This document shows, in pieces, positions 26,830 through 35,166 of a stretch of 64,000 nucleotides of DNA. Source of the stretch: Flavobacteriales bacterium. GTDB taxonomy: Bacteria > Bacteroidota > Bacteroidia > Flavobacteriales_F > PHOS-HE28. Numbering within the stretch: the first letter of the stretch is position 1; each line of letters starts with the position of its first letter. A model generated the notes under the pieces. It worked only from the letters and a program-made list of their open reading frames with translations, made no database searches and had not been told where the DNA came from. A program made the translations under genes and the position numbers. The stretch spans positions 2,833,497 through 2,897,496 of the forward strand of contig CP129489.1 of the NCBI GenBank assembly GCA_030584065.1, written 5' to 3'.

Positions 26830-27582
26830 TCACTCCTTCTCCAGCTCCGCCTCCACCTCCTCGGTGAGGTCCATGTTGTGGTACACGGCATTCACGTCGT
26901 CATCCTCATTGAGCATATCGACGAGCTTGAGCACGGCACGGGCCGTGACGATGTCGGCCGGAGCGGTGACCAAGGGGAAGCGCTTGAGCTCGGCGCTCTT
27001 GGCCTCCACGCCCAACTGCTCCAGCTTCTGCTGCATGGCGCCGAAGGATTGGAACGGCGCGTAGATGGTGAAGCCCTCCTCATCACGGAGCACATCATCG
27101 GCGCCGGCGTCGATCACCTCCATCTCGAACTCATCGGCATCGCGCCCCTTGAGCGCGGCCGCATCGATCACGAACTCGGCCTTGCGCTCGAAGATGTGGG
27201 AGAGCGACCCGCTGGTGCCCAGGTTGGCGCCGCACTTGCTGAAATAGCTGCGCACATTGCCGACGGTGCGGTTGACGTTGTTCGTCGCGGCATCCACGAA
27301 GACCGCCACACCGCCCGGCGCATAGCCCTCGTATGTGCTCTCCTGGTAATCGGCCTCCTCGCCCCCTTGGGCCCGTTTGATGGCCCGGTCGATGTTGTCC
27401 TTGGGCATGTTCATGCCCCGTGCGTTCTGGATGGCCACCTTCAGCCGCGAATTCGCCTCCGGATTCGGGCCACCTGCCTTCACGGCCATGGCGATCTCCT
27501 TGCCGATGCGCGTGAAGAGCTTGCTCAGCTTCGCGTTGCGCGCGAAGATCTTGTGCTTTCGTTTCTCGAAGATGCGGCCCAT
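26830..27582 (-). CDS. YebC/PmpR family transcription and translation factor
   Basis: The 250-residue protein is a full-length YebC family member: MGRIFEKRKHKIFARNAK (Bacteroidota variant of the GHSKW start), NPEANSRLKVAIQNARGMNMPKDNIDRAIKRAQ, YEGYAPGGVAVFVDAATNN and the acidic C-terminus. Family members act as transcriptional regulators and, according to recent work, help ribosomes pass stalling motifs such as polyproline. The ATG at 27582 is fixed by the family start. A perfect TAnnTTTG box (TACATTTG) lies 26 bases upstream. Confidence 0.93.
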   Translation of the reverse strand: MGRIFEKRKHKIFARNAKLSKLFTRIGKEIAMAVKAGGPNPEANSRLKVAIQNARGMNMPKDNIDRAIKRAQGGEEADYQESTYEGYAPGGVAVFVDAATNNVNRTVGNVRSYFSKCGANLGTSGSLSHIFERKAEFVIDAAALKGRDADEFEMEVIDAGADDVLRDEEGFTIYAPFQSFGAMQQKLEQLGVEAKSAELKRFPLVTAPADIVTARAVLKLVDMLNEDDDVNAVYHNMDLTEEVEAELEKE

Positions 27583-27608
27583 GCGGTGCGTGCGTTTGGG
27601 AAGGCCCG

Positions 27609-27616
27609 CAAATGTA
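27609..27616 (-). promoter_or_regulatory. -7 box TACATTTG for yebC-family gene
   Basis: The minus strand reads TACATTTG, a full match to TAnnTTTG, 26 bases before the ATG. Confidence 0.55.
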
Positions 27617-27727
27617 GCCGACCGGCTCCACGCCGCGGCCGCGGCAGGCAGGCATCGCTTGAAGCCCGCGGCCGGGGTCCAACCCCTCGTAGCGCTGCTG
27701 GGCGGCCCTGAGGCCCGCCGTGCATGG

Positions 27728-28732
27728 CTAGTTGAACCCCACGAGCGTGATTCCCACGGTGACCGGCGTGAGATCCGGGCCCTGCCCTTCACGGAAGAGC
27801 GGCGTCAGCGAGTACTCGGCGAAGAGGTTGAGCGCTCCGTAGCCCAATCGCAAAGCGGCGGCCAGCCGGTAGGGCAGTAGGTTGTAGTCGCCCTTGTCCC
27901 TGTCCTGCACCATGTCGCCATCCACCTCGTACCGCTGCTTGTACATCGTATCGAAGTACCAGCTGCCCACCACGCCGAAGGCCAGGTGCACATTGCGCGA
28001 CCGGTCGTAGGAGAATCGCTTGCGCACAGTGCCCGTGGTATCGGACCGCATGGCCCGCACGTCATCGGCCGTTGGCAGGGGCGCCCGGCGGGTGTTGAAT
28101 TCCAGCATCAACGGCACGCGAATGCCCATCTGGCGGAGCTTGTTCTTGTCCAACCGGGGCTGCTCCAACGGCACACCGAACACCGAGTCGCCCTCATAGG
28201 CCAGGATCGCATTGCTCTTCAGCCGGTAGTTGACGAACTCCCACCCAAGCCCGGTGTAGAGCCCGGCGTGATGGCTCCCGAACTCCACCTTGCGCTCGAG
28301 CAGGTTCATGGCGAAGAACCGGGAGCGGCCGTGATCGAGCTGCATGAAGTCCGCTGTCGCATCCAGATCGGCGTCCCCATCCGGGCCCACCAGGAAGTTG
28401 GCTCCGATGTCGAGCCCGGTCCAGTAGGTGAAGTCACGGCGGCGCTGACGGCGCTTGTCCCTTAGCAATTCAGCGATGCTGTCGCTCTCGGAAGCCCAGG
28501 GCCTGGGCGTGCTGGTGATGGTGATGATCTTGTTCTTGGTCTCGATGGTGAATCCGCCGTCCTTCCGGGTGGTATCGCCGGACTCCACCTGCACCCCGAT
28601 CCCTTCCTTGCTGTTGTACTCGATGCGTACGGCCGACTCCTGCTGGCCGGACGCGCGGGTGGTGTCTGCCTGGGCGATGACCGGGGCGCTGCCCAGCAGG
28701 AGGGCAGCGGCGGCACTGATGATGGCTTTCAT
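27728..28732 (-). CDS. Outer membrane beta-barrel protein, likely ECF target
   Basis: The 334-residue protein has a signal peptide (residues 1-20, ending APVIAQA), a charged linker of about 90 residues, then alternating amphipathic strands with GLDIGANFLV, LYTGLGWEFVNY, VHLAFGVVGSWYF and RLAAALRLGYG, ending in VGITLVGFN. This is typical of the PorT/OmpA-like small barrels of Bacteroidota. Function is unknown. The start at 28732 is set by the signal peptide. Its promoter region carries CTGTAAC-N16-CGTC, shared with the nearby sigma factor gene. Confidence 0.8.
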   Translation of the reverse strand: MKAIISAAAALLLGSAPVIAQADTTRASGQQESAVRIEYNSKEGIGVQVESGDTTRKDGGFTIETKNKIITITSTPRPWASESDSIAELLRDKRRQRRRDFTYWTGLDIGANFLVGPDGDADLDATADFMQLDHGRSRFFAMNLLERKVEFGSHHAGLYTGLGWEFVNYRLKSNAILAYEGDSVFGVPLEQPRLDKNKLRQMGIRVPLMLEFNTRRAPLPTADDVRAMRSDTTGTVRKRFSYDRSRNVHLAFGVVGSWYFDTMYKQRYEVDGDMVQDRDKGDYNLLPYRLAAALRLGYGALNLFAEYSLTPLFREGQGPDLTPVTVGITLVGFN

Positions 28733-28755
28733 GGCGATTGTCTCTGTTCCCATGG

Positions 28756-28782
28756 GACGGCGCCCGGGGTTGCTTGTTACAG
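28756..28782 (-). promoter_or_regulatory. ECF-type promoter CTGTAAC-N16-CGTC upstream of barrel gene
   Basis: On the minus strand CTGTAAC (28776-28782) is followed after 16 bases by CGTC (28756-28759), 23 bases before the ATG at 28732. The arrangement matches AAC-type -35 and CGTC-type -10 elements of ECF sigma factors, and it recurs at two neighbouring genes. Confidence 0.7.
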
Positions 28783-28799
28783 CCATCCGGTGAAAAAGC

Positions 28800-28825
28800 G
28801 AGGCCCCCGCTCCCGCGGGGGCCTC
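28800..28825 (-). terminator. Intrinsic terminator after 125-residue periplasmic gene
   Basis: GAGGCCCCCGC and GCGGGGGCCTC form an 11-bp stem with a four-base loop. On the minus strand it is followed by GCTTTTTC. It lies about 20 bases after the stop at 28845. Confidence 0.88.
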
Positions 28826-28844
28826 CTCACCGGCAGGCGATCGC

Positions 28845-29222
28845 TCAGCCCTTGGCTTCCGGATGGAAATCGATCACCAGGTGCGTGGTCCGCCAGATGC
28901 CATCGGGGTTGTCTCCGATATCCACGCGGGCCAGCTTGCGCAGCACATAGTCCTTGAGGCGCTCGTTGGCGCTGGAGCAGCTGAGCACCTGCACCTTGCC
29001 CTCGGTATCGATGTTGAAGCTCACGTAGACCTTCCCGGTCATATCCCCCTGCGCGAGCCAGGGGAAGGTCATGTGGCGGCTCAGGGCGCGCTCCAGCGAG
29101 CGGTCGAGAGCGGATGCCTCGGTGCGGGCGACAGGGCGGACGACGGGCTCGGCGGCACGCGCATAGCCCATGGTGAGCACGGAGGCCAGAACGAGCAGGT
29201 AGCGGGTGATCGGCGTTTTCAT
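28845..29222 (-). CDS. Small secreted TonB C-terminal-like protein, likely ECF target
   Basis: The 125-residue product has a signal peptide (residues 1-23, ending RAAE) and a single domain with MTGKVYVSFNIDTEGKVQVLSC, which resembles the C-terminal domain of energy-transducing TonB but without a membrane anchor or Pro-rich linker. It may be a periplasmic or secreted stress protein; function is unknown. An ECF-type promoter (CTGTAAC-N17-CGTC) lies upstream and a strong terminator follows, so it is a monocistronic unit of the adjacent sigma factor's likely regulon. Confidence 0.8.
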   Translation of the reverse strand: MKTPITRYLLVLASVLTMGYARAAEPVVRPVARTEASALDRSLERALSRHMTFPWLAQGDMTGKVYVSFNIDTEGKVQVLSCSSANERLKDYVLRKLARVDIGDNPDGIWRTTHLVIDFHPEAKG

Positions 29223-29250
29223 GGCGGTGGTGGTTGTTCGTTGTGCATGG

Positions 29251-29278
29251 GACGTGGCCGGAGCAGCCATCGTTACAG
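29251..29278 (-). promoter_or_regulatory. ECF-type promoter CTGTAAC-N17-CGTC upstream of TonB-C-like gene
   Basis: On the minus strand CTGTAAC (29272-29278) is followed after 17 bases by CGTC (29251-29254), 28 bases before the ATG at 29222. Confidence 0.7.
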
Positions 29279-29379
29279 ATTTACGCCCGCTGCGTGATGA
29301 GCGGTACGCAGCCCATGATGAGCGGTTGAGCGAGTGACCGGCCCGAACGGGCTCCGGCATGGAAGGGATAAGTCCGATC

Positions 29380-30714
29380 TCAGCGGCGTGCGCTGATCGC
29401 CAGGTTGCGGCCGAGGCGCAGGTTGAAGCTGCGGCTGCGGCCACCTGCATCGCGTGCCACCTGCAGGCCGGCGCGGTCCCCGCCAAGCGTGCGCAGACCC
29501 TTGTCCACCGCAGCAATGGCATCGTCGGCATCAAGGGGGCGACCGGCCTCGCTCGGCTGCTCCAGCACACGCTCCCGCAGCGTAGCGGCCAAGGCCTGGC
29601 CTAGCGGAAGGGCCTCCGGCTGTGTGGGCCGGAGGAGGCGGATCGCCTGGGAGGGTCCAGCAATGGGCCCCTCGTGGGCCAGCGCTTCCTGACCCATCGG
29701 CCGCGTCTCTTCGCGAAGTCCTATCGGCGCAGGCTCTTCCTGGGCAATCATCGGCGCAGGTTCCGGCGAGGGCTCCGGCACGGCCTTGGGGCGCTCGGAC
29801 CTGCTGGCAGGCGCAGTACCGGGCTCAGGATGGGGCGATGCCGCCGTGCCCAACGCCTGAGAGTCCTCCTGCCCGGCCTTGGGTTGAGCCGCGATGGGAG
29901 CCGAGCGCTGCTGCCGGCGAGCCGAGGGCGGGGTAATTGGTGGTATCGATGTACTCACCGATGGTCCGGCTGCGAGCTTCTGCTTCGGCTCCTGCACTTG
30001 CCACCAGGCCGTGACCATAGCGGCCAGCACGGCAGCGGCTGCAGCCCACCGGACCAAGGGTCGTACGCTGAAAAGGCTCACCACCCGGGCCTCGCGCTTC
30101 AGCGAGGACTTGTCCGGATAGACGATTGCCTCTGGTGCGATGCGCGTGCGCTGCAACAGCAGCCATTCCCGGGCAGCATCCTCGTCCTGCTCCAGGAAGG
30201 CGGAAAGCGCGGACTCCTGGCCCGGGTCCAGGTCCCCTTCGAGGCGGGCTACCAGATGGTCCTCAAGCGTGTGGCGGCCGACCGCTCCCTTGGGGGGAAG
30301 CTCGCGGACCAGGGAATCCCGCCCCGGAAATGCCTCATAGCCCGGCACCAGCTTGGTGGCCGCTACGAGGCGTGCCAGGCGTGCGTCCTCGGGGTGTGCC
30401 ATCAGGTGCTGCTCCAATGCCTCTTCCTGAGCCGGGGTGAGATCACCTTCCAGCCGTGCCACAAGGTAGTCCTCGAGGGTAGCGCGGCTGATCGCACCCG
30501 TGGGAGGCAGCGTGCGCTTGAGGGCTTCTTTCTCCTCGCCGTGCAGGCTGTCCGCAGCAGCGTCCAGCGTGGGCCACTCTTCGGAGCCCTGATCCAGTTC
30601 CGGATGCGCCAATAAGAACACCAGCAGTTCGTGCTCCTGCGCTGGCGTGAGCCGTCCCTCCTGGCGGTCGAGCAGCCAGGCCTCGTAGTTGGTATGGTCG
30701 ATCCGCTGCTTCAT
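29380..30714 (-). CDS. Anti-sigma-like membrane protein with threefold 70-residue repeat
   Basis: The 444-residue protein starts four bases inside the end of the sigma factor gene (ATGA overlap), the usual place of an anti-sigma factor. Residues 10-79, 80-149 and 150-215 are three copies of one unit, each opening with a block like LEDYLVARLEGDLTPAQEEAL and separated by exactly 70 residues. A membrane helix follows at about 221-238, then a long Pro/Ala/Glu-rich periplasmic segment and a C-terminal part with NLRLGRNLAISARR. I infer that the cytoplasmic repeats hold the sigma factor and the periplasmic part senses an envelope signal. Confidence 0.85.
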   Translation of the reverse strand: MKQRIDHTNYEAWLLDRQEGRLTPAQEHELLVFLLAHPELDQGSEEWPTLDAAADSLHGEEKEALKRTLPPTGAISRATLEDYLVARLEGDLTPAQEEALEQHLMAHPEDARLARLVAATKLVPGYEAFPGRDSLVRELPPKGAVGRHTLEDHLVARLEGDLDPGQESALSAFLEQDEDAAREWLLLQRTRIAPEAIVYPDKSSLKREARVVSLFSVRPLVRWAAAAAVLAAMVTAWWQVQEPKQKLAAGPSVSTSIPPITPPSARRQQRSAPIAAQPKAGQEDSQALGTAASPHPEPGTAPASRSERPKAVPEPSPEPAPMIAQEEPAPIGLREETRPMGQEALAHEGPIAGPSQAIRLLRPTQPEALPLGQALAATLRERVLEQPSEAGRPLDADDAIAAVDKGLRTLGGDRAGLQVARDAGGRSRSFNLRLGRNLAISARR

Positions 30715-31196
30715 ACCACCAGGTCGAGCTGTCCGATGTAGGCCTTGAGCGCCGTGCGGCCGCGGTAGATGTACACCTTCACCTGTGAGAGGTTCAGGCC
30801 GGTCAGCTCCGCGATCTCCTCGTAGGCGTAGCCCTCCAGGTCGCGGAGGAGCACTACGCTGCGCTGGATGGCGGGCAGCGTGGCCAAGGCCTCCTCCAAG
30901 ACCTTCTTCAGGTCCGGCTGCGATGGGCTGGTGTGCCGGATCGCCTCGTGATGCGCTTCCATGGGCCTCGTTCGGCTTCCTTTCCTCACCTCGTCCACCA
31001 TGACATGGTGCGCCGTGGTGAAGAGGTAGCTCTTCGCTTTGGCGCCTTCCACCTGATCCACCCTGGCCCACAGCCGGGTGAAGCTCTCCTGCACCACATC
31101 CTTGGCCAGATCCTCATCGCGCAGGTGCTTCAACGCGAAGCGATAGAGCCCATCGGCATAGGCATCAACGGCAGCGTTGTATTCGGCGACGGTCAT
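30711..31196 (-). CDS. ECF-type RNA polymerase sigma factor
   Basis: The 161-residue protein has sigma region 2 (YRFALKHLRDEDLAKDVVQESFTRLW, residues about 18-45) and region 4 (LPAIQRSVVLLRDLEGYAYEEIAELTGLNLSQVKVYIYRGR, about 108-148). It directs RNA polymerase to a small regulon. Its own promoter carries CTGTAAC-N16-CGTC, so it is probably autoregulated. It forms a translationally coupled pair with the anti-sigma-like gene. Confidence 0.92.
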   Translation of the reverse strand: MTVAEYNAAVDAYADGLYRFALKHLRDEDLAKDVVQESFTRLWARVDQVEGAKAKSYLFTTAHHVMVDEVRKGSRTRPMEAHHEAIRHTSPSQPDLKKVLEEALATLPAIQRSVVLLRDLEGYAYEEIAELTGLNLSQVKVYIYRGRTALKAYIGQLDLVV

Positions 31197-31223
31197 CGGC
31201 GAGGGACCCGGTGATGATGATGC

Positions 31224-31250
31224 GACGGCGCAGCGAACGGAAAGTTACAG
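31224..31250 (-). promoter_or_regulatory. ECF-type promoter CTGTAAC-N16-CGTC upstream of sigma factor gene
   Basis: On the minus strand CTGTAAC (31244-31250) is followed after 16 bases by CGTC (31224-31227), 27 bases before the sigma factor ATG. This is the third copy in 2.5 kb and indicates autoregulation. Confidence 0.72.
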
Positions 31251-31274
31251 TCCCGCCTGTTGAAAGATCCGTTC

Positions 31275-32174
31275 ATGCCGAGTGCGCCATCACGTCGGCG
31301 CGGCAGTGGCGATCCCCCAGCTTTGCCGGCCATGAGCACATTGCGCGGCGGCCGCCGGGAACGGGGCCTCCATCCATCGGCCAAGGCCGGCAAGCCCGTG
31401 GTGAGCATCGTGACCGTGGTATTCAATGGCGCCTTCACCCTTGAACGCACCATCCAGAGCGTGCTGGGCCAATCCTACCCCTTCATCGAGTACATCGTGG
31501 TGGACGGCGGCAGCACGGATGGCACCCTCGAGCTGCTGCGCCGCTACGAGGACCGGGTGGACCTATGGGTGAGCGAGCGCGACAAGGGCATCTACGATGC
31601 CATGAACAAGGGTGTGGCGCTGGCCACCGGCGAGTGGGTGGCGCTGATCAACGCCGATGACTGGTACGAGCCGGAGGCCGTGGCGCGCGCGATGGAGGCC
31701 GCGAAGGACCGTCCGGCGACCAACATCGTGCACGGCGACATCTGGATCCACTATCCAAACGGGCACAGGAAGGTGAAGCGCGCGCGGCAGAGCGGCTTCC
31801 TGCTGAAATACTGGGAGATGGTGCTGAACCATCCCAGCTTCTTCGTGCGGCGCAGCTACTACAAGGGCCGCCCGTTCGATGCTGCACTGCGGGTGAGCGG
31901 CGACCACAAGTGGACGGTTCAGGCCTGGATGGAATCGAGCGGCCAGTTCCTCTACCTGCCGGAGCCGCTGGCCAACTTCACGGCGGGGGGGGCCAGTATG
32001 CGGATACCGCTGAAGAAGGTGCTGGCCGAGGGGCGTCGCGTGAGCCGTGACATCGGCCTGGGACCCGGGGGCATGCTCCTGGGCCAGCTGGTGCGCGTGG
32101 CGCTCTACGTTCCGCAGTACCTCAAGCTCCTGTTCAACCAGTACATCTCACCTTTGGCAGGGAAGCGCGCGTGA
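31275..32174 (+). CDS. Family 2 glycosyltransferase
   Basis: The protein of up to 299 residues has a GT-A fold: PVVSIVTVVFNG at the first strand, VVDGGSTDGTLELL for nucleotide-sugar binding, and LINADDWYEP as the DxD-like metal site, then HPSFFVRRSYY and SGDHKW. It resembles transferases that add sugars in exopolysaccharide or O-antigen synthesis. The start is uncertain: ATG at 31275 or 31332 are both possible, the latter just before the conserved fold. It overlaps the acetyltransferase gene by one base, so the two act together. Confidence 0.88.
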   Translation: MPSAPSRRRGSGDPPALPAMSTLRGGRRERGLHPSAKAGKPVVSIVTVVFNGAFTLERTIQSVLGQSYPFIEYIVVDGGSTDGTLELLRRYEDRVDLWVSERDKGIYDAMNKGVALATGEWVALINADDWYEPEAVARAMEAAKDRPATNIVHGDIWIHYPNGHRKVKRARQSGFLLKYWEMVLNHPSFFVRRSYYKGRPFDAALRVSGDHKWTVQAWMESSGQFLYLPEPLANFTAGGASMRIPLKKVLAEGRRVSRDIGLGPGGMLLGQLVRVALYVPQYLKLLFNQYISPLAGKRA

Positions 32175-32695
32175 TGATGGGCAAATGGAACATCCTCCAG
32201 GACTGGGCCGCGAACAAGGGCAACCCCAAGGGCCGCGTGGTGATGCTCCTTTTCCGCACGGCGCACCTGCTGCGGCAGAACCCGGCGGTGGCGGTCCTTT
32301 TCTTCTGGTACTTCCTCCTCTACCGCGTGGGCGTGGAATGGCTGCTGTGCATCGAGCTGCCGTGGAAGACCCGGATCGGCGCAGGGTTCCGCATCGACCA
32401 CGGGCAGGCATTGGTGGTGAATGACGGCACCGTGTTCGGCGCCGGCTGCACCGTGCGCAACAGCACCACCATCGGCAACAAGCGGTTGCCGGACGGCCGC
32501 TACAGCCGCGCGCCGCAATTCGGCGACCGCGTGGACATCGGTGCCAATGCGGTGATCATCGGCCCCATCACCATCGGTGATGACGTGGCCATCGGCGCCG
32601 GCGCCGTGGTGGTGAAGGATGTCCCGGCCAACAGCGTGGCGGTGGGCAACCCTGCACGCATCCTGCCGCGACGCGCACCGATCAATCCAGCTTGA
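32174..32695 (+). CDS. Serine acetyltransferase-like hexapeptide acyltransferase (colanic acid WcaB type)
   Basis: The 173-residue protein has an N-terminal helix with hydrophobic [14 protein letters not shown], then a left-handed beta helix of hexapeptide repeats ([47 protein letters not shown]). It matches acetyltransferases of the serine acetyltransferase/WcaB group that acetylate polysaccharide building blocks. The glycosyltransferase stop and this ATG share one base (TGATG). Its last 14 bases overlap the end of lepA on the opposite strand. Confidence 0.85.
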   Translation: MMGKWNILQDWAANKGNPKGRVVMLLFRTAHLLRQNPAVAVLFFWYFLLYRVGVEWLLCIELPWKTRIGAGFRIDHGQALVVNDGTVFGAGCTVRNSTTIGNKRLPDGRYSRAPQFGDRVDIGANAVIIGPITIGDDVAIGAGAVVVKDVPANSVAVGNPARILPRRAPINPA

Positions 32696-34469
32696 GGACG
32701 GCCAGGAAGGCTTGCTGGGGCACCTCCACGGTGCCGATCTGCCGCATCCGCTTCTTGCCTTCCTTCTGTTTCTCCAGCAGCTTCCGCTTGCGGCTGATAT
32801 CCCCGCCGTAGCACTTCGCCGTCACGTCCTTGCGCAGGGCCTTCACCGTCTCTCGCGCGACGATCTTGGCGCCGATGGCGGCCTGGATGGGGATGTCGAA
32901 CTGTTGGCGGGGCAGCAGCTCCTTCAGCTTGGCGCACATCTTCTTGCCCAGCTCGTGCGCATGGTCGCGGTGGATCAGCGCGCTGAGGGCATCGACCTTC
33001 TCGCCGTTCAGCAGGATGTCGAGCTTGATCAGGTCGCTCTCCTTGCGGCCGATCGGATGGTAGTCGAATGACGCATACCCGCGTGAGATGCTCTTCAGCT
33101 TGTCGTAGAAGTCGAAGACCACCTCGCCCAGCGGAAGCTCGAAGGTGAGCTCCACGCGGTCCGTGGTGAGGTAGTTCTGGCCGATCAGGATGCCGCGCTT
33201 CTCGATGCAGAGCGTCATGATGGCCCCGGTGTACTCGGACTTGGTGATCACCTGCGCCTTGATGTAGGGCTCCTCGATCCGTTCGATGTGCATCACCTCG
33301 GGCAGCTCGCTGGGGTTGTGCACCTCCAGCACATCGCCATTGGTCTTGGTCACCAGGTAGCCCACGTTGGGCACGGTGGTGATCACCGTCATGTTGAACT
33401 CGCGCTCCAGGCGCTCCTGGATGATCTCCATGTGGAGCAGGCCCAGGAAGCCGCAGCGGAAGCCGAAGCCCAGCGCGGCACTGCTCTCGGGCGTCCAGGT
33501 TAGGCTGGCGTCGTTGAGCTTGAGCTTCTCCATGGCGTCGCGCAGCTCCTCGTACTCGTCGGTGTCCACGGGGAAGATGCCCGCCCACACCATGGGCTTC
33601 ACGTCCTCGAAGCCCTTGATGGCCTCGGCGCAGGGGCGTTCCTTGTGGGTGATGGTGTCGCCCACCTTCACCTCGCTGGCGGTCTTGATGCCGCTGATGA
33701 TGTAGCCCACATCACCGGCCTTCACCTCGGGCCGCGGACTGATGTCCATCTTCAGGATGCCCACCTCATCGGCGTTGTACTCCACGCCGGTGTTGAAGAA
33801 CTTCACGCGGTCGCCCTTGCGGATGGTGCCGTTCATCACCCGGAAATAGGCAATGATGCCGCGGAAGGAGTTGAAGACGCTGTCGAAGATCAGGGCCTGC
33901 AACGGGGCGTTCACGTCGCCCTTCGGCGCAGGGATGCGTTCCACCACGGCCTCCAGCACCTTGTCCACGCCGAGTCCGGTCTTGCCGCTGGCGCTCAGGA
34001 TCTCTTCGCGGCGGCAACCCAGCAGGTCCACGATCTGGTCCTTCACCTCCTCCGGGTTCGCCGAGGGCAGGTCCATCTTGTTGAGGATGGGGATGATCTC
34101 CAGGTCGTGCTCCAGCGCCAGGTAGAGGTTGCTGATGGTCTGTGCCTGGATGCCCTGGGTGGCGTCCACGATGAGCAGGGCGCCCTCGCAGGCGGCGATG
34201 CTGCGGCTCACCTCGTAGCTGAAGTCCACGTGGCCGGGCGTGTCGATCAGGTTCAGGATGTACTTCTTCCCGTTGAGGGAGTAGTCCATCTGAATCGCCT
34301 TGCTCTTGATGGTGATGCCCCGCTCACGCTCCAGGTCCATGTCATCCAGGTTCTGGGCCTGCATGTCGCGGTCGGCGATGGTGCCGGTCATCTGCAACAG
34401 GCGATCGGCCAGGGTGCTCTTGCCGTGGTCGATGTGGGCGATGATGCAGAAGTTGCGGATATGGTCCAT
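32682..34469 (-). CDS. lepA: Elongation factor 4 (LepA)
   Basis: The 595-residue GTPase shows [14 protein letters not shown] (G1), RERGITIK (G2), DTPGHVDF (G3), NKMDLPSA (G4), and the LepA-specific C-terminal domain ([26 protein letters not shown]) with the basic end [17 protein letters not shown]. LepA acts on the ribosome, aiding initiation and ribosome assembly under stress. The start at 34469 ([16 protein letters not shown]) matches the family; the longer frame crosses the -7 box TACCTTCG at 34510-34517. Confidence 0.96.
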   Translation of the reverse strand: MDHIRNFCIIAHIDHGKSTLADRLLQMTGTIADRDMQAQNLDDMDLERERGITIKSKAIQMDYSLNGKKYILNLIDTPGHVDFSYEVSRSIAACEGALLIVDATQGIQAQTISNLYLALEHDLEIIPILNKMDLPSANPEEVKDQIVDLLGCRREEILSASGKTGLGVDKVLEAVVERIPAPKGDVNAPLQALIFDSVFNSFRGIIAYFRVMNGTIRKGDRVKFFNTGVEYNADEVGILKMDISPRPEVKAGDVGYIISGIKTASEVKVGDTITHKERPCAEAIKGFEDVKPMVWAGIFPVDTDEYEELRDAMEKLKLNDASLTWTPESSAALGFGFRCGFLGLLHMEIIQERLEREFNMTVITTVPNVGYLVTKTNGDVLEVHNPSELPEVMHIERIEEPYIKAQVITKSEYTGAIMTLCIEKRGILIGQNYLTTDRVELTFELPLGEVVFDFYDKLKSISRGYASFDYHPIGRKESDLIKLDILLNGEKVDALSALIHRDHAHELGKKMCAKLKELLPRQQFDIPIQAAIGAKIVARETVKALRKDVTAKCYGGDISRKRKLLEKQKEGKKRMRQIGTVEVPQQAFLAVLKLD

Positions 34470-34509
34470 GGCTGGGTCGCACGGCCGGAAGGGTCCGGAA
34501 CGCGGGCCG

Positions 34510-34517
34510 CGAAGGTA
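34510..34517 (-). promoter_or_regulatory. -7 box TACCTTCG for lepA
   Basis: The minus strand reads TACCTTCG 40 bases before the lepA ATG. Confidence 0.45.
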
Positions 34518-34547
34518 GCCCTTGGGCTGCCGCGCCGCCATGGGCCG

Positions 34548-34555
34548 TACCTTCG
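34548..34555 (+). promoter_or_regulatory. -7 box TACCTTCG for second ECF sigma gene
   Basis: TACCTTCG lies 53 bases before the ATG at 34609, back-to-back with the lepA box 30 bases away. Confidence 0.45.
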
Positions 34556-34608
34556 GCAGGGCCAGGCAACCTCGGGGCCCCGGTTTGCATCATCATACAC
34601 GGACCGTC

Positions 34609-35166
34609 ATGACCGATGAGCAGCTCGTTTCAGGATGCGTCGCTGGCGACCCCATCGCTCAGAAGGGGCTGTACAAGGCTTATGCACGGAAGATGATGAG
34701 CATCTGCATGCGATACGCCGGCAATCGGGAGCAGGCCCAGGACATGCTGCAAGACGGCTTCGTGAAGGTGTTCCAGAAAATCGGACACTACCGTGGAGAC
34801 GGCCCCTTGGGCGGCTGGATCGCCCGCACCATGGTGAACACCGCGCTGGACCATATCCGACGGAACAAGCCGTACGACCACAGCGTGGACCTGACAGCGG
34901 CAGAGCACCTGCACCAGGCTGATGAGCAGGCGGTTATGACCATGTCCACGGATGAACTGATGGACCTGATTCAAGCGCTGCCCACCGGCTACCGAACCGT
35001 GTTCAACCTGTTCGCCATCGAAGGGTTCGCCCACAAGGAGATCGCCGAGCAGCTCGGCATATCGGAGAACACCTCGAAATCGCAATTCATGAAAGCGCGG
35101 GCCTACCTGCGCAAGCTGCTGCCCAAAGAGACCGCAGCGCCCTATGCACACGACCATGAAGGATGA
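34609..35166 (+). CDS. ECF-type RNA polymerase sigma factor
   Basis: The 185-residue protein has region 2 (YARKMMSICMRYAGNREQAQDMLQDGFVKVF) and region 4 (LPTGYRTVFNLFAIEGFAHKEIAEQLGISENTSKSQFMKARAYL). This form is common in Bacteroidota beside an anti-sigma gene whose product carries envelope domains. The ATG at 34609 fits the family start MTDEQLV. It overlaps the following anti-sigma-like gene by 11 bases. Its promoter looks like a housekeeping TACCTTCG box; no CTGTAAC-type site is seen here. Confidence 0.92.
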   Translation: MTDEQLVSGCVAGDPIAQKGLYKAYARKMMSICMRYAGNREQAQDMLQDGFVKVFQKIGHYRGDGPLGGWIARTMVNTALDHIRRNKPYDHSVDLTAAEHLHQADEQAVMTMSTDELMDLIQALPTGYRTVFNLFAIEGFAHKEIAEQLGISENTSKSQFMKARAYLRKLLPKETAAPYAHDHEG

